DNA from: Effrenium voratum
Lineage: Eukaryota; Sar; Dinophyceae; Suessiales; Symbiodiniaceae
Reading direction: 5' to 3'
Assembly (NCBI GenBank): GCA_963377175.1
Contig: CAUJNA010001224.1
Coordinates: 1,072,501-1,136,500, forward strand
Length of the DNA stretch: 64,000 nucleotides
The notes under the pieces were generated by a model. That model was given only the letters and a program-made list of their open reading frames with translations, searched no databases and was not told the origin of the DNA. Positions 1 to 9,700 of this stretch are shown piece by piece (the stretch's first letter is position 1; the number at the start of each line of letters is the position of its first letter). The position numbers and the translations under genes are program-made.

Positions 1-65
<65 letters not shown>

Positions 66-82
66 AAGCAACAACAACGACA
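1..82. repeat. CAACAG / CAG microsatellite
   Basis: The window opens in an imperfect (CAACAG)n tract that decays into CAA/CAG-rich sequence up to about 250. It is low-complexity DNA. It could encode poly-Gln on the plus strand, but no splice-bounded coding frame supports that. Confidence 0.9.
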
Positions 83-271
83 ACAAGGATGACATGAGAC
101 AATGACGACAACAATAATATCATCAACAAGAGCAAGCAAAGCCACGCCAGCAGCGCCCAACAGCACCAGGAATGGCAACCGCAACAGCACCAACAGGATC
201 AGCAGAAAGAGCAACACCACAAGCAACAGCAACTGAAAGCCCGCAGCAGCGGCAGCAGCAGAGGCATCCAC

Positions 272-424
272 GCATGTTGCGCCCAATCCTGGCTGCTGTG
301 GATCTGCGAATAGCTTTGCTCCAGCTTCTTTCGCAGGTTCTCCGCCTCCACCTGCAGCTTCTGGTGGCTCTCCCGGAGCTCCTCCGATGATGCCCGGGCA
401 AAGACCCTCAGTTGTTCAGTGACC
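272..424 (-). CDS. Exon of coiled-coil protein (gene A, downstream exon)
   Basis: The minus-strand frame reads VTEQLRVFARASSEEL and then ESHQKLQVEAENLRKKLEQS, a charged heptad-like run typical of a coiled coil. The exon opens after a pyrimidine-rich TTTTTCTCCAG acceptor and probably ends at a GTGGATG donor near 271. The intron just upstream is a family I TIR element (406-520), and the exon's first bases form one TIR arm. Its phase has not been matched to the exon at 1985-2024, so an intermediate exon may be missing. Function is unknown beyond the coiled coil. Confidence 0.55.
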
Positions 425-520
425 CTGGAGAAAAAGGGAACCCTTTTTTGGGAAGACCTTTTTAGTGGGTGGGGCAGCCTCCAAAAAAAAAGGAAAAAGG
501 GCGCCACTGAACAACTGAGG
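406..520. mobile_element. Family I introner-like TIR element, copy a
   Basis: A 115 bp element with perfect 16 bp inverted ends (cctcagttgttcagtg at 406-421 and its reverse complement at 505-520). Its core (aagggaaccctttttt ... aaaaaggaaaaagggc) resembles the copies at 2021, 3668 and 48151. It lies immediately upstream, in the minus sense, of the coiled-coil exon at 272-424. Confidence 0.7.
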
Positions 521-545
521 ACCAGATTGGTGGAACATGACAAGC

Positions 546-650
546 CATGAGGCTGTGGCTCAAAAAACCGGAACTCCAAAATGGGTTGCCCTGGCAAGTG
601 GCCAAGACCTGCGTATCTGTGCCTGTTTAGTTTTGAGCCACACCCATGAG
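546..650. mobile_element. Family II introner-like TIR element, copy a
   Basis: About 105 bp with inverted ends of the form catgaggctgtggctcaaaa (left) and ttttgagccacacccatgag (right). The tgtggstcaaaa terminus is shared with copies near 3.9, 31.9, 32.3, 61.0 and 62.0 kb. No coding frame was recognised inside it. Confidence 0.55.
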
Positions 651-1984
651 ATTCCAGTCCATGCCGCCATGCTCGACATTTTCATGGATCCTTGGCATTC
701 TAACCGCGAGAATCTCCCTAATGCCTGCCGTGGGATTGCAAGTGCTTGATGTAGAAAAGGACATGAGACAACCGAAAGGGCCATGTTTGGAACATGCGTA
801 AAGGCAAACGTTCCATACTACCCGGACCGCCTTGATTAGATAGCCGTGGTTCCGTTCAGGAACCCTGATAACGGTGGTGAAAGCAGTGCTTGAAAAGCTC
901 CATGTACTCATAACATTTCATAGTCCGATCGGGGGAAACAAACTAAGTGCTTTCTTGCACAAGCTGTACGTGTCGGCTGCTGACAGTTAACACACGCTTC
1001 ATGCATCTGCTGCCAACCGGTCGTCCAGCACTGAACCTGTAGGATTGGTGAACCAGGGCACCTGCAACTCCTCAGCGCCTCATGCTTTGAAGAACTCTTT
1101 GTGTTGCTCCCACCTTGCCATTGCATCTGGAGGATGGTCAAGACATTTCAAACAGCTCACTCTTCCTGACATGCAGCCTCGTGTGCAACTTCAGTCAGCT
1201 TCTGCAAATCAGAATCTCCGAATCCAGCCTAAAGCTACACTTGCTTCTACAGGTTTACGAAAGCTGCCTGGAAGCTGCTCGACATGCTCCACCTGGCCAA
1301 CGCCTCACACTTCATTCAGACCCTCTCCTCCAGCTTGACCGCCCCAAGATCCAAATGTGCCTTGAGCTCGCTGATCTGCAGCTCCTGCAAGCAAGGGAAA
1401 AGCACCCTGCGAAAACAAACAGCTGGCGAACCCCCAACAAGACTCACTGTACGATGCTTTCAGTATCAGTTGATTCAAAGGCGCTTGTGCTCCATACATC
1501 CTGAATCCTTTCACTTGTTTTTTCCCCCTGTTGGTTTTTGACTAGTATAGGGTTGGTTGCACTTCCTCCCCAAATGCTCTCAGTCTCTTTGTCATGGCAT
1601 TTGGGAGTCACTTCGTTCGTAAGCTGAGGAAGGAAGCAGCGAACCAGGGAACAGGTAAAAAGGAAATAGTATATTGGCCGTTCATTTTTCACGTCTTCCC
1701 GCCAAAACGAGTCATCTCTAGGAGTTACACGGTCAGTGCAGGGTTGATCGAGGGTGTAGCATGGATGTAGGTTGACTTCAAAGTTGGCTGAGGGTCGACC
1801 GAATGTATGGATTCCCAGATTGCTGAGGGTTGGGGCCATGGTGAGGGAGGGTGCGAGGGAGGGGGGGAGGGAAGGAGGGAGGGAGGGAAGGAGGAAGGGA
1901 GGGAAGGAGGAAGGGAGGGAGGGAGCAAGGGAGGGAGCTTGAGGGGCTGAAGGCTGGATGATATGGACACAAACTATTCATTAC
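651..1984. other. Non-coding stretch with GGGA microsatellite
   Basis: No convincing exon. Positions 1850-1935 are an imperfect (GGGA/GGAA)n tract, whose reverse frames give Pro/Ser-rich artefact ORFs. The rest is probably intron of gene A. Confidence 0.6.
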
Positions 1985-2024
1985 ATGTCTCGGAATGTCA
2001 GAAACGCCGCGCTTTGCCAAGGTC
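1985..2024 (-). CDS. 40-nt exon of coiled-coil protein (gene A)
   Basis: A short exon between the acceptor CTACTGGAG, at the end of the family I element, and the donor GTAATG. It encodes TLAKRGVSDIPRH. Its phase fits the upstream exon exactly: that exon ends in phase 2 (CA), and the first G of this one completes a CAG codon. The in-frame junction across the TIR element is the best local evidence that the element acts as an intron. Confidence 0.6.
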
Positions 2025-2140
2025 CTCCAGTAGAGATCTGTAGAATAAGGGTACTTTTGTTTTCTTCTTTTTCCGGAAGTCGATTTTAGTAGGGGAACCC
2101 TCTCCAAAAAAAGGAGGTCAAAGGGCAGTACTGGGGGACC
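2021..2140. mobile_element. Family I introner-like TIR element, copy b (intron of gene A)
   Basis: Inverted ends ggtcctccagta / tactgggggacc flank a core with aagggtac, gaaccctctcc and aaaaaaagg motifs. On the minus strand the termini carry splice sites, with donor CCCCCA|GTACTG at 2131 and acceptor CTACTGGAG at 2025. Removing them joins two open frames (2132-2214 and 1985-2024) without a stop. Confidence 0.7.
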
Positions 2141-2214
2141 GAGTTGCAGTCCTTAGCTGCCACCTTGGCACGATCTTCGCTCTGCGCACTCTCCGTGAAG
2201 GCTTTCTCCTGCTC
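2132..2214 (-). CDS. Exon of coiled-coil protein (gene A)
   Basis: The minus-strand frame reads EQEKAFTESAQSEDRAKVAA followed by KDCNSVP, strongly charged and consistent with coiled coil. It opens after a CATCAG acceptor and ends at the GT inside the right TIR of the family I element. Length is 83 nt, phase 0 in and phase 2 out. A stop codon just upstream in this frame shows the exon cannot extend further 5'. Confidence 0.6.
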
Positions 2215-3215
2215 CTGATGGCGTGCGCGAATTATGGGAACTCATTCGTCTCCGGACCGCCCTCGATGAAAATCCAAGTCGACTTCTCTTGGATTGGCTT
2301 ACATATCGGCAAAGTGCACATGAACCTGCAAAAATACAGGATATAATAAGAAACCCCACAAAAACAAATTGGTCCGTCAACACGGCTTTGTTGATGCAAC
2401 GAAGCATTGATCGTGGATGCCAGCCCAATCGTGTGAATCAGTGAACTCAGGTCCAAGTATACAAGATGATTGCCCTGCCAAACACTAGTGCACAATTGGC
2501 TTCTTGTACGTAGTCCGAACAGCCGAACAGGGCTCCATCCGTGGTCAACCAAACTCAGTATTCACGCCAACAAGACCTCATGGTTGAGATCACTATTTCT
2601 CCAAGAACTCTCTCTTTGGCGCGAGATCTTGCATTGCTCCTACACCCCATAACAATTATGTTGACTGACATGTCAGCTACAGACCCATACAGGCCCGACT
2701 GCTCCAAAGACCCGGCATAGCACATCTGCAGGGGCAAAGACGAAACCCCACATAGGCGCCATCTTCAGTCCCAGACGCAAGAACAAGCGACGCGAGTTCG
2801 CGAAGTCTCCTTGCGCCGTAGCTGTTGCTGCAACTCAATCAGTTCCTGGCAGGTGATACAAGTTGCCTTTCCCAAATGGAATGGCTCAGCCACATGCATT
2901 GCATTGCTATGATCGACATCTGGCTATTTAAAGTGTCCATGATGTGGCGTGCAAGCTCCCATTGTCCAGGGCTTTCATTCCTGCAAAAAGACAAACACTG
3001 CGCTGAACTTTGGGCTTGGCTGCTAAAGTTCTGTGGGTTGTTCATAAGAAAGGCAAATGTAACACTCCTTGATGATAAGTATCGAGGCAAGTCGGATCCA
3101 AACTCATAGAATTCAGACCGTTCAAAACATGAAGAACCATCAGAACCATGAAGGTCCCATACAACAAAACACCTCACACACACACAAACACAAATACAAA
3201 CAAACACAAAAAGAC

Positions 3216-3352
3216 CCGAGACGCGAAGCCGCCTGGCCCTTGCTTTGCGCCATCTCTGCCATGTCCGCAATCTGCGCCAGCAGCTTCGGCTTTTCAGCCT
3301 CGAGTTTCTCAACACGGACTTGGCGGCCCAAGAAATTGTAGTCAAGTGGCGC
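3216..3352 (-). CDS. Exon of coiled-coil protein (gene A)
   Basis: The minus-strand frame reads APLDYNFLGRQVRVEKLEAE, then KPKLLAQIADMAEMAQSKGQ and AASRL. Leu/Glu/Lys/Ala heptads indicate a helical coiled coil. The likely acceptor is TTTGCCAAG and the likely donor GTCTTTTTG. The exon lies between the 20-nt micro-exon at 3654 and the exon at 2132. The outgoing phase does not match the 2214 acceptor as drawn, so one boundary is inexact or an exon is missing. Confidence 0.55.
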
Positions 3353-3653
3353 CTTGGCAAATGGAAAGTCTAAAGCCTGCGAAACTTTGGCTCTTGAATT
3401 GTGAGCCACATCCAGTTCGGCTTCACTTTTGGACCAGAAGGACAGCACCCAGTTGGTTTGACTGCGGAACGGGAGTCGCTCAAGCGGACCAATGGTTGGT
3501 GTCTTCTAAGTACCGTTTGGTCGTGTTTTGGAGCGCCGATGTGATTGATGCGATCTATCAACCCATTCTTGAAGTGGAAGGGCGCTGGAGGAGTAACATT
3601 GACCCCTTTCCCAAAAACCCAACAACTAGAGCGCTTCTGAGACTATCCCTTAC

Positions 3654-3673
3654 AGCTACTGCTTTTGCTAGGC
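3654..3673 (-). CDS. 20-nt micro-exon of gene A
   Basis: A micro-exon between the acceptor CTACTGAAG, at the left end of a family I element, and the strong donor GTAAGG. It encodes (C)LAKAVA. The upstream exon ends in phase 1 (T) and this one supplies GC, making a Cys codon and keeping the frame open. The LAK peptide and its position just behind a family I element recall the exon at 1985-2024. Confidence 0.5.
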
Positions 3674-3778
3674 CTTCAGTAGAGAGGTTAAAATAAGGGT
3701 ACCCTTTTTTCTGCAGTCTGTGCTTTTAGGTAGGGGAACCCTCCCCCAAAAAAGGGGCAAAAGGGCATGGGGACCTAG
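3668..3778. mobile_element. Family I introner-like TIR element, copy c (intron of gene A)
   Basis: Ends ctaggccttcagtag / ggggacctag are imperfect inverted repeats. The core includes aagggtaccctttttt, ggggaaccctcccc and aaaaaaggggcaaaagggc. Read as a minus-strand intron it uses GC (CCCCAT|GCCC) or a nearby GT as donor and CTACTGAAG as acceptor. The GC choice keeps the reading frame. Confidence 0.65.
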
Positions 3779-3918
3779 TTTGGGTGCCTAGTTGTTCCAG
3801 TGTCTGGCCCGCCTGCAGCTGGCGCAGCTGCGTTTGGGCCATCCCCAGCTCCTCCGGCGCCTCCGGCGCCTCCGGCGCCGCGCGCCGCGGCTCCGGGGCG
3901 GACCCGGCCAGGAGCCTC
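3767..3918 (-). CDS. Exon of coiled-coil protein (gene A), Ala/Pro/Glu-rich
   Basis: The minus-strand frame reads LLAGSAPEPRRAAPEAPEAP, then EELGMAQTQLRQLQAGQTLE and QLGTQT. An Ala-Pro-Glu hinge is followed by a Gln/Leu-rich helix. The acceptor is probably CTCCCGAG near 3919. The 3' end abuts the family I element at 3668-3778, and a family II element lies just upstream, so this exon sits between two TIR elements. Confidence 0.6.
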
Positions 3919-3943
3919 GGGAGCCGAAGGCCATGGGGTGCCC

Positions 3944-4132
3944 AGATGTGGCCGTGGTGGTCAAAACCAATTGGCATCCCATGCTTGGGGTAGGTGAATT
4001 CACCACCAAGAACCTATTTTAGTGGTTGGATTGGGATACCACCCCTTTTAGAACCTATTTTAGTGGTTGGATTGAATCAGATGTTCGCTGGGGGCAAAAA
4101 CGGGATTTTTGACCCGCAGCCATTTAAGGCAA
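3944..4132. mobile_element. Family II-like TIR element, copy b, with internal duplication
   Basis: Ends gtggccgtggtggtcaaaac / ttttgacccgcagccat are related to other family II termini. Inside, ttttagtggttggatt occurs twice, near 4016 and 4059, making this copy longer (about 190 bp) than its relatives. The motif is also found, inverted, in the 32.3 kb copy. Confidence 0.5.
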
Positions 4133-4358
4133 TGCCCGGATGTGAGGTGGACATGTTGCCATGCTGGCTGCCCTTGTTCATCTTGGTTGCTTTCTGCTCC
4201 TGCTAAAAGTTGAACTTTTGGTGGTTTAATGGAAAACCCATTAGTTGGCAAAAAGTTAAAGTCCTAACATCCAAGCAACATGTGTGACCCAACCCAAATC
4301 CCCACCACCCCCCAAAGTTCCAAAGCGAACCGAAGCCACTTCTCCCCCCACAAAGCAC

Positions 4359-4467
4359 ATCCGCGGGGCTCTTGTGCGTGTGCTTTCAGCCGCTCTCTCA
4401 GCACCTCCCGCGACGGCTCCGGGCGCTCTGCCTCTGCGTCCAGGAGCTGCCCATAGAGTGCAGCTGC
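4359..4467 (-). CDS. Exon of coiled-coil protein (gene A)
   Basis: The minus-strand frame reads AAALYGQLLDAEAERPEPSR and EVLRERLKAHAQEPRG, high in GC3 and helix-forming. The acceptor is taken at TCGGAG and the donor at GTGCTTTG. It lies between the presequence exon (6497-6715) and the exon at 3767-3918. Confidence 0.55.
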
Positions 4468-5137
4468 CTCCGAGTTGGGGTCCGGACAAAAAATGACGCC
4501 CGGACAAAGATGATGAGACCCAGAACCATAGGACCAGATGGCACCTGAACATAGATGGAACAAAGGCATAGAACCCCAAACAGTTGGAACCTGAAAAAAA
4601 ACACTTGGCGCCCGTTGAAACCTGAACCAGGATCCGTTGAAATGACGGAGACATCTGGCGGCCACAAACTGGCGCAGGGTCAGTAGGGTCGGTTGGGCAC
4701 TGGTCAGCACATGCGAGACAGGATCGTCATGGTGAAAAATAACTGCCCATCGTCAGCACAGAGAACAAAACGACGGAGCCTAGGCGAAGCAGCCTTTGGC
4801 ACGTGCCAGTTGGATCGGTGTATGACCCATAATTGCGTGTGTTCCTTGAATATAAAGGCACTTTGTCACCTCGTCTTCTGCTAAACTGGGTCTGGGAAAT
4901 CCCAACAAGCACAATATGTTGGTAGCAACCAAGGATATAAACATTATCTTGTTTCATCATGTTAAGGGCAAAGACGTCAGGGGGTGCCAAACGCATGCGA
5001 GGACGGCCTGGCTCTGCAGGGTGGCCAGCGCATACAAGCCAGAGTCCTTGCAGCAGTTCCAGTAGAACTCATACCTGGGATGTTGTCAAGTAAAGCACAT
5101 GCACCCCAGCAATATGCATATGTTTCATTTACATATA

Positions 5138-5178
<41 letters not shown>

Positions 5179-6496
5179 TATCAATAATATACATATTATA
5201 TGTATCCATATACATACACACGCATATATGTATATACATATATACACATATATACATATGTATATATGTATATATATATATATATATACATATACATACA
5301 CCTATACATACATACATATATACATATATATATATACCATTTTGCCAGCGTACCAAGCTAACATTGGGTACCGGCTTACCTGGTCGAACCCCCATGATCG
5401 CACAGAAATTCATTTTTTGGCCGTAGAGACTGAACAGCAAAACCTGTCGTCACAGGAACTCCCAGTAGCATCAGCAAAACATGTCGTTGAACCTGACTGT
5501 GCTTCTGAATGTGCGTGCTTGAACAGGAAAAGGAGGCTCTGAAAAAGGGACAATTTGTGCCTGTTCTAAAAAGATGAACGGTTTCAGAGAGTTGTTTGTT
5601 TTCCTCCAAACCTGCCTCAGTTGTACTTCCATAAAACAAGTTTGGCCATGGCAGCGTACAACAGTGTATATATATATATATTACACGTAGTAGGTATGAG
5701 ACGCTATTCATCGAAGCACAACCAACTGCAAACCCCCATCTTTGTAGATTGGAAACTGCATTAACCCATCGTTGAAAGCTTGCTTGATTTCCCCCGCCAA
5801 GGCACCATCTACTTCTTGGTCTGCCCAGCGCGTCTTCAAGTGCTCCGAACCTCAATGCGCAAGTGGCCGGAGCTAAATATGCATCAAATAGAATTCATGA
5901 TGGATGAGGAGCTTGCCCAGAGCCAAAAACAAATCAGAAGCAAGAAGGAACGGTCGCCCAGTGGCCAAGTGAACCTTGACATTCACACGCTCCTGAATTA
6001 CTGTTCTCTCAGGCAACGTTTACGGGGATATTGCTCCCTTGCCGGTGACCTTCGTCCCTTCCTAACAATATATACGGGCCTCCACCCACCCCCTGCCCCG
6101 GAATACATATATTCGCCTGGGGGCCGAACGATATTGATTAGGGTGCAATGGATCCCCGAATTGGTCCGAAGGTCAAATGGTGTCCCCGCTTTCCAGGCCC
6201 GAACATGTTCAGAATTGCCATTTCCAAGCAAGGAATCTAGCCATTGTTTGGAGTTATGCTTGAATCAAACTGGTCCAAGACTCGCTGAGTCTTGGTCTAA
6301 TGTTGGTTCTAAAACGTCCCCTAATAAGACTAGAGTTGGGCTCGGCGGACAGAATTGCGGGTATTGAGTTGGTTTAGGCTTGAAAGGTTAATCCTAATCT
6401 AGTGTTGGGAGCTTGCGCGCCTTGGAACAACGCTATTGATGAATAGGGTGCATTTATCAATAGGGGGAAGAGATTAGTGCGTTAGCTTCAGCTTGC
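4468..6496. other. Intron-like stretch with TA microsatellites
   Basis: Positions 5143-5335 are (TA)n and (TATACA)n tracts, with a smaller one at 5667-5682. No supported exon. The repeat atattcgcctgggggccgaac at about 6110 also occurs at 36.7 kb. Confidence 0.55.
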
Positions 6497-6715
6497 CACC
6501 CCACCCTCGTGCATGTCCAGCATGCAATTCGCCGTCACAGGACGCAGCACCGGAACCATGGGGGTGAAGCCAGGGGGCGCATGGTGCGCCACAAAGGCCC
6601 CCGCGCCCACAGACCCCGCGGCAGCCGAAGCCGTCGCCACTCGCAGAAAGATCCGCTTCGGCTTCGGCGCAGCTGATGAGAAGCCCCGGAGGCCAATGCG
6701 CGGCCGGGCAAGCAT
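6497..6715 (-). CDS. First exon of gene A: Arg-rich presequence plus hydrophobic segment
   Basis: Begins ATG (MLARPRIGLRGFSSAAPKPK), with four Arg in 20 residues, no acidic residue and an FSSAA motif, like a mitochondrial targeting peptide. Residues about 26-43 (VATASAAAGSVGAGAFVA) could form a weak membrane helix. The exon ends at GTG|GCAAGC, a GC donor; without splicing the frame would stop two codons later. With the coiled-coil exons downstream, an inner-membrane coiled-coil protein of the MIC60/mitofilin kind is possible. That name is only a guess from architecture, and the link between exons is inferred from order and strand. Confidence 0.5.
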
Positions 6716-9700
6716 GGCGCCGGTGTCAAGCCTTTTGTCAGGTGTGGGTGGGTGTGGCTTCCAAATGCACTTGGCTTACCTGCCGAAATGGAGATCGGCT
6801 TGCCCGGTGCCATCAGGCGAAGATTTGGGCTCGAGGAAGTGAGGCAGGCACGAAGTGATTGTTGCCAGATGCGGCGAAGAAAGCGCCCAAAACATCTGAA
6901 ACGGCCTGAATGTGAGACGATGGCAGGCTGGAACACAACTTGTTCTGAGCAGCCCGTGCGCTCACACGGTAGCTTTGGGAACCTTCTGGCAATAAATGCT
7001 GGCTGAGAAATCGGCCATGAGGCGGGCAACCCGTGCTAGAACACCTTCAATAAGCTGTCCATCCTGGGAACAAGTATCAAAACTAAGCCCTAATGGCTGC
7101 AGTGATGCAAATTGCCTGCACCTGGCAGGAAGCTAAGCAGGAAACATCAAAAATCCAATCCTGTGGCCTCGTATGACCATGTCCAGCAGCCTCTGTGCAC
7201 ATGTGTGGCATACCCGGGCACCTCGTCTTCTTGCTTTGGTGCCTGGCCGAAGCGAGGGCCAAATGACTCTCCGAGCTTCCAACAGCAAGCCTTCTGGCAA
7301 CTAGGAAGCCGCAGGAGTATAGTCATCCAAAGCTTGTTTCGATGGTCCCTGGACCTCGCAGCCATCAAGGGTCTCGAACAGCGGTCAAATCTCTCGCTGA
7401 CAAACGTTCCCGGGAAAGGGCACACAATGATCTCCAACTTGAAAGAAGTATCGGTCCCAACTGCTGGAAGAAGAGGAATGAGAAATCCATATCTGAGTCA
7501 CCCACCCAGAATCAGGGCTATCCATGAAACACCAGTCTTCGCCATGCGTTGTAAAGCTTGGTAAGATACGTCACATGCGCAAGCCGGACCAGCGAAGCAA
7601 TGTGTCACGTTGTGGCAGCATGATCAGCCACAACGACACGCCATAACCAAGCTAAATGAGCCCAAAACCAACGCTAACCGAGCAAAGCTGCCCAAACCAA
7701 CCAGGCCTGCCAGGACGGCTAAAGGACTAGACCAAACGCAACAACTTTCAGACATTCAATAGACTTCAATTGTATATAAAACGCTGCAAAATCTTCTAAA
7801 GGTGAGATTTGGGTGACCCGAAATGGCTAACAAAGGGTTCTTCTCACATACCCGGTACCCGTAGAATTGACTTTGCAAGGGATCGGACGCCGGTCACCGG
7901 GATCACATTCCAAGTCCTTCGCCCGTCCTCCGTGAAGCGCCGCCGCACAGCTTCTGCCTGGCCATGCTACAAAGCTCATACGGCTGTGTGCAAACATAGG
8001 GGAACCCTATGATGAAATGAGTGGCTTTGCTGCTGCTTTCCGTTTAAACCAACCCCAAACAGTTCAAACAAGCACACACACACACTCACGCATATGCAGG
8101 AGATGTTTCACCGCTTTGCAATAAATGGCATGGCACTGCGCTTGTTTCGGGGGTCCCTCGAAACCCTTCCTGCGAGATTCCACGCAACAAGCTGAGTATG
8201 TTTACGTTTGCCAATCTGGAAATAATCCGACGGCCAAGGCATGTCCAATCTACATTGCACTACAAATGCGCCAAATGTTCACTGCATGTTGCTTGAAGCA
8301 AGCTTCACGGGTCTAGGCGATGCATGTTCAAGGCGAGTGGTTTGAACAGTACGCCCTCGGTCACTCTGAGCTTGAATAATACAAAGTAACTCAGGAATAT
8401 GTGCTGTTCTAGTTCATTGAACTTCTGAAGCGAGGGCTAACACACTGACAAGGTCAAAAAAGGTGAAGCTCAACCGCTGCTTCTCGGTGTCAATGTCCAA
8501 CTTCATCCCAATTTCTGCGCAAGAGACAAGTCAAACGGCTCACCATCTGAAAGGGTGCCAATAAAGTCCTCGTTGTAGAAATGCTCTTCGTTACCTGATC
8601 GTATGTCTTTCATGGGCAAGCCTCTTCTTGGTGTTCCAAACGTATGACTGCTGTGGAATATGTATCGTACTATGTCATAAATTCAGGAATTCATCGTAAA
8701 GCCTCTCATGCGAAAAGACGTGATGCGCGGGTTACACACAATCACCAAACGTCCTGCGCTGCTATACAGCACATGGCTACGACCGCTTGAGGTCATGGAA
8801 GTGCCATGCCACTGGCTTGCCGAGCATCCTCCTGGACTAACATCTTGAGTCTCATCCCATGGATTAGTTTCACCATGGTGCGGTTGGCCTCTTTTACTCA
8901 TATTCATCTCGTACAACTTGTGAAGTACCACTTGCGATAAGTACCACTTGCGATGTGCGTTGTGCCGGCTATTTGTACGAATCTCAGATTTTGGATGCAC
9001 CTGGTCGATCAATGCATCCCTCGATACAACTCTCGCTTCCCTCTTCATCACCGCAAGTGGGAAACATGACAATGCCGGCATAGGCCGCCCATGGCCAGAA
9101 CCTCTTCTATAGTTAAAGTCTACAGTGAAAACAACGCTTTGAGGCGTGACCCTCAGTGCCTCTGGCTTCTTCCCTGGTCGAGCCTGAGATGGCGCGCTTG
9201 ACCATTCTATTCAACGCACCCGCTTGGGGCACCAAGTTGCTTGTCGCAACTAACTACGCCAGTCCCGATGTACTCTATACGCCACATGTTGCCCATGTGT
9301 CGCTGTGTGACTGGGAACTTGTTTCTCGGACTTTTGAAAAGAAAGACCAAAGTCGCCTGTTTCAACGATAGTGGTATGCATCAGATGGCAGAATGCAACA
9401 TGAGACGGCTCTTCAGAAAACAACCGTCTGCTCTGTGGAATCGGTGTATGACAAAACGATTCAATGACTCCCGTACGGCTGTAGGACTTCGCCCTCTGCT
9501 CTGGATGTCAACCACCTTGGCTGTTCAAAGAAGTGCTAGAATGTGCCCAAGCAAGTTGGCTGAGAGTGAATGCAAACGCATCGGCCACTTCACAGTTCCT
9601 AGTCTATCCCTTCGTAACCCGTCACTGGGCGCCCGAGCTAAAGGAACACCTGACGCGCAGACATGGACTCAGATAATATATACGGGCCTTCATCATGTGT

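Noticed and set aside
1725..2107. Pro/Ser-rich minus ORFs
   Set aside because: Arise from the GGGA microsatellite. Only the 40-nt exon at 1985-2024 is kept.
5780..6367. 195-codon plus ORF
   Set aside because: Composition is random-like, it contains the dispersed atattcgcc motif, and it lies in the presumed first intron of gene A on the other strand.
8683..9081. 132-codon minus ORF
   Set aside because: No family motif, no codon bias, and it contains a direct duplication; probably chance.
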